Assembly: GCA_034435955.1 (NCBI GenBank)
Contig: DAOTWA010000028.1
Location: forward strand, 1-58,180
DNA length: 58,180 bases
From: DAOTWA01 sp034435955
Lineage (GTDB): Bacteria > Chloroflexota > Anaerolineae > Anaerolineales > Anaerolineaceae
Direction: 5' to 3'
The notes below the pieces were generated by a model. That model saw only the letters and a program-made list of their open reading frames with translations. It was not told the DNA's origin and searched no databases. A program made the translations under genes and the position numbers. Shown piece after piece: positions 24,601-32,170 of this stretch; positions within the stretch are counted from its first letter, which is position 1, and each line of letters opens with the position of its first letter.

Positions 24601-25674
24601 GACCTGCACGTAGCCGATGGGCTGGTTGATCAGCGCTTGATAAGCGGGGTCGTTCACATAAGATTGGATGATCCCGGCTATGGTTGGATCCCCATCTCCC
24701 GTCGTGGGGACGACCAGGCTTTGCCAGTTAATGCTGACATTTTTGGTGTCTGGATCAAAGCTGAAATCGGCGCGGCCCACTCTGCGCCCGTTGTAATAGG
24801 CTTGTACGACGGAAGTCTGGCCAGGCTTGCCAGGCACGGTCACCACGGTGGCGGCGGTGAGATTGGTATGGCTATGGCCGCCGATGATCAGCGCTACGGG
24901 CTTGCCGGCGTTGATCAGATTCTTGGCCAGCGTCTGGTCGCCATAGACCGGGATGCCATAGCCGTAACCGCCATCGGCATAGCCCAAATGGCTGAGCACG
25001 ACGATGACATCCGAGGCTGCTTTGAGGGCGTCATAGTAGTGCAGGATCGATTCGGTGGGATCCTTGAAGCATAAGCCAGCCGTGGCAGCCGCGATGGTGA
25101 TGATGGGCGTCTCGGTAGTGGTCACGCCGATGAAGCCAACCTTAACCTGGTTGGGCGCGGTGCCCACCGTCTTGACCACGTATGGCTGGGCGAAGCTCGG
25201 CGAAGTCCACCCGGCGGTGGCGCAATTGCCGGTGTCATTGACCGTTATGTTGGCGCTGACATAGGGAAAGGCTGCCTCGCTGGTGCGCGCCGAAAGCACG
25301 TCCTGGCCCCAGTCGAATTCATGGTTGCCGAAGGTCGCCACGGCGTAGCCCATGGCATTGAACGCGGCGATGACGGGCTTGCCCTTCTGCAGGTTGGAGA
25401 GCAGGGAGCCCTGCATCTCGTCGCCGTCATCCACCAGCAAGACGTTTCCCGCGCCAACAATGGCGCGAGCGTCATTGACGACTTTGGCCACCCGCGCCAG
25501 GCCGGGGTTGCTGCCCGAAGGTTCGAGCTGGCCGTGGAAGTCGTTGGTGTGCAGGATGGTGAAAGTGATCGGGGTAGCTGCCTGGACAGCGGCCGGCTTG
25601 AGTGCGGCAACGGGGATGGCCAGGCTGAGAATGACCAGCAAAATTGAAAACTGGAATAACCTGTTCTTTCTCAT
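21673..25674 (-). CDS. Double 5'-nucleotidase (two UshA-like modules) with Ig-like and FIMAH-type C-terminal domains
   Basis: A 1333-residue secreted protein. After a signal peptide (cleavage near AVQA-AT) comes module one: metallophosphatase (about 34-300; HTNDFHGQ, DDGDEMQGS, GNHEFDWG, GGHSHTN) and its 5'-nucleotidase C-terminal domain (about 335-560; NNAGGIRTDW, ILPFGN). Module two repeats this (about 598-880; HNNDSHGN, NGGDQIQGD, GNHEFNFG, GAHSHTDPS; then about 930-1130, SLMPYEN). An Ig-like domain (about 1160-1240) and a helical C-terminal unit of the FIMAH kind (about 1250-1333) follow. All metal ligands look intact in both modules. Normal UshA has one module of about 550 residues. It would dephosphorylate extracellular nucleotides. 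AAAGGA precedes the ATG. The leader contains unusual elements listed separately. Confidence 0.92.
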   Translation of the reverse strand: MRKNRLFQFSILLVILSLAIPVAALKPAAVQAATPITFTILHTNDFHGQLEPSGSNPGLARVAKVVNDARAIVGAGNVLLVDDGDEMQGSLLSNLQKGKPVIAAFNAMGYAVATFGNHEFDWGQDVLSARTSEAAFPYVSANITVNDTGNCATAGWTSPSFAQPYVVKTVGTAPNQVKVGFIGVTTTETPIITIAAATAGLCFKDPTESILHYYDALKAASDVIVVLSHLGYADGGYGYGIPVYGDQTLAKNLINAGKPVALIIGGHSHTNLTAATVVTVPGKPGQTSVVQAYYNGRRVGRADFSFDPDTKNVSINWQSLVVPTTGDGDPTIAGIIQSYVNDPAYQALINQPIGYVQVDLLRNYNGDSMMGDFVDDAIYNALNHDAEPANDVDLFFNNAGGIRTDWCDAPDPNNPGNYIWSSNPSDCQPGVWAHDPMLLNYGQMFTILPFGNATVVGTMTGAQILEVLNQSATLGKGAIQPAGLRYKFYRYSDSLPGPQPYAWGAFDACVIDKATEDCVPLEMNKTYKVGTNEFLAPAGGDNFAAFKYMKNVTYWGDMLNAVNDWVSKNYTFANPYRGPNGDGQLDGRITRDGTDTGGSIIPITILHNNDSHGNLPKTNYVGYTQLAYLIKQERAHNPGRTLLLNGGDQIQGDAMMYYFKSAPSGYAADGTPLPPALQTHPMMAVMNALGYDAMTLGNHEFNFGNLTFTGIFHQALFPLLGANVSDDGRYGLNQVGPGGEGVQPYIEKTLDGIKVGIVGITNHRVPNYELPSNIVGLTFSDPLLSAQQYATELRAKDDVVIALTHIGFTEDPKSVEVDKNVDTNMAANVTGLDAIIGAHSHTDPSKGFGNYKYLPTIISNPDGSPVLVTQAYRYNNYLGEVVIGVRPKAGGGYEVVTRAGQYIAVTSSTPEDPQIKAIVDPYVAMLNSYNGKVVGNTTTPIDALQAFTQETNGANLQADASVWELNHHGIYPDIHLSGAMSNRKVADGATPQNPVTLKVSDMFSLMPYENSLVTMTMNGPQLKRVLERAYRNYYYYKYVPGYGGYSYYTTCMLDTNSIGKITYNDINTAPYDPNRSYVVSLEINGVPVDFEDANKYYLVSTVNYLAAGSCNFNDAGVSLWPLNQIVNDTQYYVRDAVIDYITAMGTVSPAIEGRLKFIYDLEPPVITINSPMETSYPHPDFLTLDFSAEDVGDAGLKKVWADLDGAPVENGQVIDLYTLALGEHTLTVYAIDKAYNQASQSVKFSVTATLPSIFTGIDRLYSEGKIDNSGVRNSLIQKLMAVQSSLDRGNIKAARQALLAFIEEVQAQSGNHIQSEAAGWLLADANWVINQMH

Positions 25675-25690
25675 GGCGCTTCTTTTCCTT

Positions 25691-25753
25691 TCATAATCCA
25701 GATTGGATAAAAGGGTTCAATTCACCACGGCGAACAGAATATAAAGAGTCCAT
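25691..25753 (-). CDS. Possible 20-codon leader ORF with full-length Shine-Dalgarno match
   Basis: On the minus strand AAAGGAGGTGATG carries the whole complement of the 16S rRNA 3' end, immediately followed by a 20-codon ORF that stops 16 bases before the nucleotidase ATG. The SD core lies only 2 bases from this ATG, too close for efficient use, so the site may instead act as a ribosome standby or pausing site. No similarity is recognisable. Confidence 0.3.
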   Translation of the reverse strand: MDSLYSVRRGELNPFIQSGL

Positions 25754-26076
25754 CACCTCCTTTCGCCTGAATTTCAAGATAGATATCGTAACCCGCCCAT
25801 ATATCGAAGATAGAAAATCAGCCGCTCGAATCCAGAGGTCTGTGAGAGGGTAAAGCTTCCTGGCTTTTTCGCATCACCCGCCGATGCTTAGATACCTCAT
25901 CCGTTCAGAGCAGAGAGCAGGTGCTTTCTAAATTCAATTTACTGATAAGGAATGGTCCGGTTTGATAAAGATCTTTTATTTCGTACAGCGCTGGCAGAGG
26001 CGTTCCAGGACCCTTGGTGGTGCCTGTTTCAGCAAAAAACGATACAGCCGCTAACGGTAAGCAAATCAAAACAAAT
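25754..26076. other. Leader/intergenic region before the double nucleotidase
   Basis: More AT-rich than the neighbouring genes. I find no supported gene, tRNA or repeat. It would be transcribed if the terminator at 26077-26098 is read through. Confidence 0.3.
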
Positions 26077-26098
26077 AAACCGGCCGTGTGGCCGGTTT
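26077..26098 (-). terminator. Intrinsic terminator of the short unit upstream of the nucleotidase
   Basis: AAACCGGCC and GGCCGGTTT form a perfect 9-bp stem with a 4-base loop. On the minus strand it is followed by ATTTGTTTTGATTTG. It begins two bases after the stop of the leader ORF. It may also end read-through from the phosphoesterase gene. Confidence 0.7.
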
Positions 26099-26100
26099 CG

Positions 26101-26163
26101 CTATTGGCTCCCCGTGGCGTTCCCCCTGTCGAGGTGAAGCGACCATTTCCCGCCCCGGATCAT
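26101..26163 (-). CDS. 20-codon leader ORF inside a promoter-terminator unit
   Basis: A GGAGG three or four bases from the predicted mRNA 5' end precedes an ATG at 26163 and a 20-codon ORF (starting MIRGGKWSLHLDR) that ends at 26101, directly before the terminator stem. The SD region can pair with a downstream UCGCUUC, so it may be folded away. It could be a leader peptide, or the region could be a structured RNA whose ORF is a coincidence. Confidence 0.4.
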   Translation of the reverse strand: MIRGGKWSLHLDRGNATGSQ

Positions 26164-26178
26164 CGCCTCCACAAATCT

Positions 26179-26207
26179 ATATTAGCAAAGAATGGCGCGG
26201 GAGTCAA
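26179..26207 (-). promoter_or_regulatory. Near-consensus promoter of the short unit
   Basis: Minus strand TTGACT (26202-26207), spacer of 17, TAATAT (26179-26184). The start is expected at about 26172, only 74 bases before the terminator stem. Confidence 0.65.
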
Positions 26208-26329
26208 CGCATTAATGTCACAAAATTGGGATGGATTTTGGAATTTTAGTTAGAATCTATAACTTTTGTTCATCATGATCCCATCCTTTTCATCCATCAG
26301 ACGGAGCGCCTCCCATGAGATGAAAGCCT

Positions 26330-27775
26330 TTAGCGGGTCAGCACGAAGCCGGGAGTTGGGTGCGTCGGCAGCACCAGAGGCGGCCTTGGCGCCTGGCTGA
26401 AGTCGAAATCCTGCGCCAGGTTGCCAAGGATGGTGACGTCCTCGCGCACGGTCGGGCGTGGGTCGGGTCGCCCGTCGGTCCTGGGGTCTAACCGCTGACC
26501 GCCGAGGAAATCGTCTTCAATGAATTTCAGGTAGGCGTCGAAGCTCAACGTCTGATGGTCGATGAAGCCCTTTTTCGCGAACGGGCTGATGACCAGCCCC
26601 GGCACGCGCAGGCCGTAACCATTTTCGTCGACTTTCGGCGGGACGACATGGTCGTAAAAGCCGCCCCAATCGTCCCACGACAGGAAGATGGCCGAGCTGG
26701 CCCAATCGGGGCCCTGCATGACGGCGTTGATCAGCCCGGTGACGTAAGCCTGTCCCGCGCTGACCAGGGCTGGGGGATGTTCGCTGACCTTTCCGTTCGG
26801 CACCACCCAGGAAACGGCTGGCAGGGTCCCATTTTTCGCCGCCTTGTAAAAGTTGGAAATGTCCTGAATATTACCTAATTGCCCGTCTTGCTGGACGGTA
26901 TCGAATTCTGGCAACGGGTTCCAGATGCCCGGCACCTGCACTCGCTGCGGCGCAGGCGTGCAGGTTGCCTGATCATCGGCGCAATCCGGCTGGGTGCCCT
27001 GGTCGAGATAATAAGCCCAACTCACATGGGATTTGTACAGCAGGTAGGTCAGATCGGTCCAGGCGAAGTCCGCCTGGGAAGTGTTCGTCCCGTTGGCAGG
27101 GTTCTGCAGCGCGTTGACGCAGCTCGAGGGATCACCCTTGATCGTGCAGCGCGCCGACCAGGCAGAGACCATGAACAGGTGAGCAGGCAGGCTCCAGGAG
27201 GCGTTTGGTTCGAACATGTGATCCTGGAGCACGAAGTTCTGCGCGTACGCCCAATAGTTGGGGATCTCGCGCGCGTCGTGGTAACCCATCACGTCGGGCG
27301 TCCCACTCTGGCTGCACTCAGGGTTGGCGAAGTTTTTGCAATTTCTCAACCCTTTTTCTTCCTGGGCGATGAAGCCGTCCATTTTTCCGCCGTCGATGTC
27401 GGCGACCGCGTTCGAGGCGCCATGCGGGCCCCCATGATTCAGGTCGTTTGGATCATGAAACGGCCTGACGCACTTCCTAGTGGCCGGATCGGGGACGCAC
27501 ACCGTCGGCACGCCGTTTTTCATCGGGATGCCATCGGCGCCGGGAAAGGTGCCGAAGTAGGAGTCGAACGAGCGATTCTCCTGCATAATGATGATGATGT
27601 GCTGGATCTTGTGGATGCCGGTAAGGTTTTGGCTGCCCACGGAAGTTGTCGCGGTGCCAAACGGCGAAGCTGCGGGGGTGGCCGTCGCCGGGCTGCCAGT
27701 TTGGATGGTCACGGTACAGCCGCTGATTAAACTGCCCAGAAGAAAAATAGATAACCAGTAAGCTGCCTTGCTCAT
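26330..27775 (-). CDS. Phosphoesterase-family lipoprotein (acid phosphatase / phospholipase C type)
   Basis: A 481-residue lipoprotein of the AcpA/PLC phosphoesterase family. Lipobox LISGC, Thr/Ala spacer, then the family hallmark HIIIIMQENRSFDSYFGTFPGADGIP, FHDPNDLNHGGPH, DHMFEPNASWSLPAHLFMVSAW, FLSWDDWGGFYDHVVPP, GLRVPGLVISPFAKKG and FIEDDF. These carry the metal-binding and nucleophile residues of the family. I chose the ATG at 27775 (GAGGGG 5 bases upstream); the frame stays open to 28186 but that part is antisense to the next gene. Likely a surface phosphatase or phospholipase acting on phosphomonoesters or phospholipids. It neighbours the nucleotidase, which fits a phosphate-scavenging theme. 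Confidence 0.88.
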   Translation of the reverse strand: MSKAAYWLSIFLLGSLISGCTVTIQTGSPATATPAASPFGTATTSVGSQNLTGIHKIQHIIIIMQENRSFDSYFGTFPGADGIPMKNGVPTVCVPDPATRKCVRPFHDPNDLNHGGPHGASNAVADIDGGKMDGFIAQEEKGLRNCKNFANPECSQSGTPDVMGYHDAREIPNYWAYAQNFVLQDHMFEPNASWSLPAHLFMVSAWSARCTIKGDPSSCVNALQNPANGTNTSQADFAWTDLTYLLYKSHVSWAYYLDQGTQPDCADDQATCTPAPQRVQVPGIWNPLPEFDTVQQDGQLGNIQDISNFYKAAKNGTLPAVSWVVPNGKVSEHPPALVSAGQAYVTGLINAVMQGPDWASSAIFLSWDDWGGFYDHVVPPKVDENGYGLRVPGLVISPFAKKGFIDHQTLSFDAYLKFIEDDFLGGQRLDPRTDGRPDPRPTVREDVTILGNLAQDFDFSQAPRPPLVLPTHPTPGFVLTR

Positions 27776-27962
27776 GTTCCCCTCACCTTTCTCGAAAAAT
27801 AAACAATGGATTTCACAGGTATGATAGGGGAGATGGATGATATCTAGCTGAGAATTGTGTAAGAAGATCGTAAATTCTTCCCCATCAATTTTCCAATGAT
27901 GAGACGTCTTTCTCAAGGCCGGTATATAATCATGGCAGAATATCAGCCAACCGGAGGGTGAG

Positions 27963-29609
27963 ATGCGTCTCCGCTTAGCGATTGCCCTTTTGCTCCTTTC
28001 GGCATCTATTTCGGCCTGCACCTTCATCATCGCGCCGACAGCCTCCCCAACTCCTACGCTCACCCCCACGCCATCCCCACTTCCCACCATCACACCCAGC
28101 CCCACGCCATCCCCGACGGCGACACCGTGGCCCCTCGTGACGCCATCTTTTCTGCCAACCATATCCCCGCAAAGGGAGAACCCCACTCTATTGGAGAACC
28201 AGCTTCCGGGTACGAAAGACTGGATGCCGGCTGACCTTCATGCCGCGTTGGGAGACGACATCGCTGGATTTGCCGACCAACCCAGTGTGAACGTGGGCGG
28301 CACCATTCGATTTTCCATCAGCACGAAACGCCCCGGCACACTCTATCAGATAAAGATTTTTCGTCTGGGCTGGTACGGAGGCGATGGCGCGAGATTGATG
28401 GTCGATCTGCCCGGTCAGATAGGCCAGGCTCAGGGATATTGGAGCAGACAGGGTTTTGGCCTGACCAACTGCCCAACCTGTCAGGTGGATTTGCAGACCG
28501 GGCTGCTGGATACTGGCTGGAAAACTTCCTATTCCCTGAAAGTGGGCTCCGATTGGGTCAGCGGCGAATATTTGGTCAAGCTGGTCGATCAATTTGGGAA
28601 TGAAGGTTATATTTTCTTCGTGGTGAGGGACGATCAGCGCCCCAGCGATCTATTGATCGAGACGCCCGTGAACACCTATCAGGCGTATAACTACTGGGGC
28701 GGGAAATCGCTCTACGTCACGCGCAGCCAGGGTCCGAACACGTTAAACGGCGGGGTATCGGCGGTAAAAGTGTCTTTCAACCGACCTTACGTCGACATGG
28801 GACCGCTCATGCTCTATCACGATATCCAGCTCATTCATTTTCTTGAGCGCTTCGGATACGACGTTACCTACACTACCAACGTGGATGTGGACAGGAACCC
28901 GCAATCTTTGCTCAACCACCGCGGTTTCGTGTCCGTCGGCCATGACGAGTACTGGTCCAAAGGCGAGATGGACGCAGCATTTGCGGCGCGCGATCAGGGC
29001 GTGAGCCTGGCCTTTCTGGGCGGCAATGACGTTTACGGCCAGGTGCGCTATGAAGCCGACAGCGCTGGGAATCCCTACCGCACCCTCGTCTTATACCGCC
29101 GCGCGGAGCTCGATCCCCTGGCGGGTGAAAACCCTTCTGAAGTGACCGTCTATTTTGCCGACCCACCGGTCAATCGGCCGCAAAATGCGCTGACTGGAAC
29201 GATCTTCATTTCCCCTCTAAAAGACCCTCAGCATCCAGCCACCTGGGTAGTGGCGCTGTCGGCACCGTTCGAGCTGTTCGAAGGCAGCGGATTGCGGCCA
29301 GGCGATGAGATTCCCAACCTGGTGGGAGAAGAATGCGACAGCCTGGCGGACAATGGCGCCCAACCGCCCGGCCTGGTCGTGGTGGCATACTCGGCGGTTG
29401 AGTCCCGTAAGGGGCCGATCACCTGTTCGACCACATTTTATCGCGCGCAGTCCGGCGCGGTGGTATTTAACGCCGCCACCCTGCAATGGTCCAACGTATT
29501 GGACGATTTCGGCCATCATAACCCGGGCCTGGCGATGGATTACCGGTTAATGCGCCTCATGCAAAACGTTCTGGCGCTCATGCGGGCCTTGCCTGTGTCG
29601 GGCCCATAA
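27963..29609 (+). CDS. Lipoprotein with N,N-dimethylformamidase beta-subunit-like domain
   Basis: A 548-residue lipoprotein: lipobox region SISAC, a very long Thr/Pro/Ser spacer (about 22-65), then a domain with the landmarks FRLGWYGGDGARLM, RPSDLLIETPVNTYQAYNYWGGKSLY, FNRPY, HFLERFGYDVTYTTNVD, VGHDEYWS and LAFLGGNDVYGQVRYE. These match the large subunit of N,N-dimethylformamidase and its many uncharacterised secreted relatives. True DMFase is cytoplasmic, iron-dependent and works with a small alpha subunit, which is absent here, so a different hydrolytic or carbohydrate-related role is likely. GGAGG lies before the ATG. It is divergent from the phosphoesterase lipoprotein. Confidence 0.75.
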   Translation: MRLRLAIALLLLSASISACTFIIAPTASPTPTLTPTPSPLPTITPSPTPSPTATPWPLVTPSFLPTISPQRENPTLLENQLPGTKDWMPADLHAALGDDIAGFADQPSVNVGGTIRFSISTKRPGTLYQIKIFRLGWYGGDGARLMVDLPGQIGQAQGYWSRQGFGLTNCPTCQVDLQTGLLDTGWKTSYSLKVGSDWVSGEYLVKLVDQFGNEGYIFFVVRDDQRPSDLLIETPVNTYQAYNYWGGKSLYVTRSQGPNTLNGGVSAVKVSFNRPYVDMGPLMLYHDIQLIHFLERFGYDVTYTTNVDVDRNPQSLLNHRGFVSVGHDEYWSKGEMDAAFAARDQGVSLAFLGGNDVYGQVRYEADSAGNPYRTLVLYRRAELDPLAGENPSEVTVYFADPPVNRPQNALTGTIFISPLKDPQHPATWVVALSAPFELFEGSGLRPGDEIPNLVGEECDSLADNGAQPPGLVVVAYSAVESRKGPITCSTTFYRAQSGAVVFNAATLQWSNVLDDFGHHNPGLAMDYRLMRLMQNVLALMRALPVSGP

Positions 29610-29659
29610 TTCCTTGCTATTCTTGCCCTAAGCCAGCTTTGGCGAAGATTCATGATCGA

Positions 29660-30775
29660 TCACCATCGTTCTAAATAGTGCTCGAACCTTGCCAGAACCT
29701 GCGGCAGGTCACGTCGGCCTAAGCCCACGCGGAAGTAATTCCCGGGGTAATCGAAGACGTCGCCCGGAAGGAGCATGACCCCCTCTTTCTCCACCAGGTC
29801 GGCGCTGAGATGGCCGATGTTCTGGCGGGTCAGCAGCCTGGGAAAGGCGATCGATCCTGCACGCGGCCTGCTCCAGGCGAATGTTTGCGGGCGGCGGCTG
29901 AAGAAATCGTCGAGGATAGCCAGATTTGCGCGGATGATGCTCAGGTTGCGCGCGATGATTGCCTCCCGCGCGCGCAGGGCAATCAGCGCCAGCGTTTCGC
30001 TGGGGGCGCTGCTGCAGATGGTGGTGTAATCCTTCCATTCCATCATCCTGTTCATCGCCTCGTGATTACGAGTCGCCAGCCAACCGATGCGCAGTCCGGC
30101 CAGAGCGAAGCCCTTGGACAGGCCAGACAGGGAGACCGCATTCTCGTACAGGTCACAGGCGGGCGGCAGGCGGTCCTCTTCGTCCAGCTCAAGGAGCCGG
30201 TACATCTCGTCGGAAAATAGATAGGCGCCCGACCTTCGGGCCATGCCGATCAGCCGGCGCAGATCTGCGACCGGGATGGTCCCGCCGGTTGGGTTGTGAG
30301 GAAAGTTGATCACGATCAGGCGCGTGTTCGGCCGCATGGCTCCCTCGACGGCGTCCACATCGAAGATCCAGCGGCCGCCTTCTTCACGCGGCAGCCAGCG
30401 CGTGACCTCGCAGCCGAGCGAAACGGCCACCTCGTAAAGCGACTGGTAGCCGGGGAAGGTGCTGATGACGTGGTCGCCCGCCTTCAGCAGAGCATGCATG
30501 GCGACGAAAATACCCTCTTCGGGCGCCAGGATCAGCAACTCTTCCGGTTGTATGTTGGAATACAGGTGCGAGACCTCCTCCCTTAGCAATGGGCTGCCCT
30601 GCGACTCCGTATAGCCAAGACTTAAGCCTTCCCAATTTTTCAGCGCCTCTTCATCGGCCATCGCCAGCAGCTCCTTCAATGTGAGCGGCTCACAGTCCGA
30701 GCAGCTCAACAGGTAAGGGGCGGAGAATTCGTACCGCGCAAAGGTCCTTTCAAGCTTAAAGGGGGCAATGTTCAT
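29660..30775 (-). CDS. Class I/II PLP-dependent aminotransferase
   Basis: A 371-residue fold-type I aminotransferase. Visible are NFPHNPTGGTI (substrate and PLP contacts), FSDEMYRLLE with the Asp that pairs with the PLP ring nitrogen, SLSGLSKGFALAGLRIGWLA with the Schiff-base Lys, and the C-terminal Arg in NYFRVGLGRR. The N-terminal ERTFARYEFSAPYLLSCSDCEP is typical of a subgroup often annotated as capreomycidine synthase-like or as aminotransferase of unknown substrate. Cytoplasmic. It stands alone between convergent and tandem neighbours; there is no biosynthetic cluster that would fix the substrate. Confidence 0.88.
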   Translation of the reverse strand: MNIAPFKLERTFARYEFSAPYLLSCSDCEPLTLKELLAMADEEALKNWEGLSLGYTESQGSPLLREEVSHLYSNIQPEELLILAPEEGIFVAMHALLKAGDHVISTFPGYQSLYEVAVSLGCEVTRWLPREEGGRWIFDVDAVEGAMRPNTRLIVINFPHNPTGGTIPVADLRRLIGMARRSGAYLFSDEMYRLLELDEEDRLPPACDLYENAVSLSGLSKGFALAGLRIGWLATRNHEAMNRMMEWKDYTTICSSAPSETLALIALRAREAIIARNLSIIRANLAILDDFFSRRPQTFAWSRPRAGSIAFPRLLTRQNIGHLSADLVEKEGVMLLPGDVFDYPGNYFRVGLGRRDLPQVLARFEHYLERW

Positions 30776-30892
30776 GATCTATCCAACCTTTCCTTTGCTT
30801 TGAATTGTATTCCAATGATACGAAGAAATTAAAAAGGCGAAGCCAATCACACTGCTTCGCCTAATCGATGCCGTTGGTCGGCGGGTCAGGAC

Positions 30893-31300
30893 TCAGCCAC
30901 CGTCCGAGGCCATTCTGAGCGCCTGGTATTCCTTGATGGCCGCCTTGACCGTATCCAGGCCCAGGGTGGCGCAGCGCGGGCGCGTCTTGACCAGCTCCTC
31001 GCCCAATTCTTCTTCCAATGTGCGGTAATCCAGATTCATCACCGCCTCGAGGCTCATCCCGCTTACCATCTCGGTGACCATCGAGGCGGCTGCCTGACTG
31101 ATCGTACAACCTTCGCCGGTGAATGATATCCCCTCAATGTGGCCGTCGGTGATCTTGAGATAGATGCGCACGATGTCGCCGCAACCCTCGTGGCCGCCCT
31201 GCACGTGCACGTCGGCATCCGGCATCTCGCCGTAATTGCGCGGGTTGGTGAAATGATCCAACACGTATTCGAGTTGTGCGGCGCGATCTTCGAGGCTCAT
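30893..31300 (-). CDS. SufU/IscU-like iron-sulfur scaffold protein
   Basis: A 135-residue NifU-N/IscU family protein. Ligand Cys positions are visible in GGHEGCGDIVRIYL, TGEGCTISQAAASMV and TRPRCATLGLD, giving the three conserved Cys; an Asp follows the first. The segment LEYVLDHFTNPRNYGEM is typical of the family. The insert between second and third Cys, seen in Gram-positive SufU, appears short. Its ATG overlaps the rhodanese stop (ATGA), so the two are co-translated. No sufBCD, iscS or sufS is in the window. It may assemble clusters or carry sulfur received, directly or via a desulfurase, from the rhodanese; this pairing is my inference. Confidence 0.88.
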   Translation of the reverse strand: MSLEDRAAQLEYVLDHFTNPRNYGEMPDADVHVQGGHEGCGDIVRIYLKITDGHIEGISFTGEGCTISQAAASMVTEMVSGMSLEAVMNLDYRTLEEELGEELVKTRPRCATLGLDTVKAAIKEYQALRMASDGG

Positions 31301-32154
31301 TTCGCTTCCTTTTCTATGGGCGCGTTGACCAGGTTGCCCCATTCCGTCCACGAGCCGTCGTAATTGCGCACCTGGGAGTAACCCAGCAGGTACTTGAGCA
31401 CGAACCAGGTCAGCGAGGAGCGCTCGCCGATGCGACAGTAGGCGATAATTTCATCCTTGGGCAGGATGCCCTTCTCCTGGTAGATGCGCTGAAGGTCCGT
31501 GGCCGACTTGAAGGTGCCGTCCTCGGGATTGACCGCCAGCGACCAGGGAAGGTTGACTGCGCCGGGAATATGCCCGCCGCGCGTGGCGCCTTCCTGCGGG
31601 TAATTGGGCATGTGGATCAGTTCGCCGCTGTACTCCTGGGGGGAGCGCACATCGACCAGGGGCCGGTGCGCTTCGACCGCCGCCATGACCTGGTCGCGGA
31701 AGGCGCGGATCGAGGCATCCGGATCGGATGCCTGGTAATCCGTGCGGGGATAACGGGGCACCTCGCGGGTTAAGGGCCGCCCTTCCTTCTCCCATTTTAA
31801 CCGCCCGCCGTTCATGATCCTGGTGTTGTGATGGCCGTAGTATTCGAACAGCCACAGGGCGTAACAGGCGAACCAGTTGCTCTTATCGCCGTAAAAGACC
31901 ACGGTTGTATCTTTCGCGATGCCCAATTCGGAACACAGTTTCTCAAAGGCGTCTTTGGTAAGGAAATCGCGCCGCAGCGGATGCTGCAGTGTGGTGAACC
32001 AGTCTATTTTCACCGCGCCGGGAATGTGGCCGGTGTCGTAAAGCAGGTAATCTTCGTCCGATTCGGCGATGCGCACCTTGGGGTCGGTCAGGTGTTCTGC
32101 CACCCATTCGGTCTCGACCAGTTTTTCAGGGTGTGCGTATCCGTCCTGAGCCAT
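31297..32154 (-). CDS. Thiosulfate/3-mercaptopyruvate sulfurtransferase (tandem rhodanese)
   Basis: A 285-residue two-domain rhodanese. The N-terminal domain (about 10-140) has GHIPGAVKIDW but lacks the active Cys loop (FYGDKSNWFACYALW). The C-terminal domain (about 155-280) has DVRSPQEYSGE, GHIPGAVNLPW and the active loop YCRIGERSSLTW. The loop CRIGERS resembles thiosulfate sulfurtransferases more than mercaptopyruvate enzymes (CGSGVTA). It transfers sulfane sulfur to cyanide or a thiol acceptor. GGTGGAGGTGG precedes the ATG. It is the first gene of the operon with the IscU-like scaffold, under a consensus promoter with an operator. Confidence 0.92.
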   Translation of the reverse strand: MAQDGYAHPEKLVETEWVAEHLTDPKVRIAESDEDYLLYDTGHIPGAVKIDWFTTLQHPLRRDFLTKDAFEKLCSELGIAKDTTVVFYGDKSNWFACYALWLFEYYGHHNTRIMNGGRLKWEKEGRPLTREVPRYPRTDYQASDPDASIRAFRDQVMAAVEAHRPLVDVRSPQEYSGELIHMPNYPQEGATRGGHIPGAVNLPWSLAVNPEDGTFKSATDLQRIYQEKGILPKDEIIAYCRIGERSSLTWFVLKYLLGYSQVRNYDGSWTEWGNLVNAPIEKEAK

Positions 32155-32170
32155 AGCACCACCTCCACCA

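Noticed and set aside
26060..26175. Match to a known riboswitch class
   Set aside because: I looked for cyclic di-GMP, fluoride, cobalamin, ZTP, manganese and SAM signatures and found none that fits; kept only as an unassigned candidate RNA.
27776..28186. N-terminal extension of the phosphoesterase frame
   Set aside because: Low-complexity Gly/Val sequence antisense to the Thr/Pro stalk of the next lipoprotein; the signal peptide and ribosome binding site at 27775 fix the real start.
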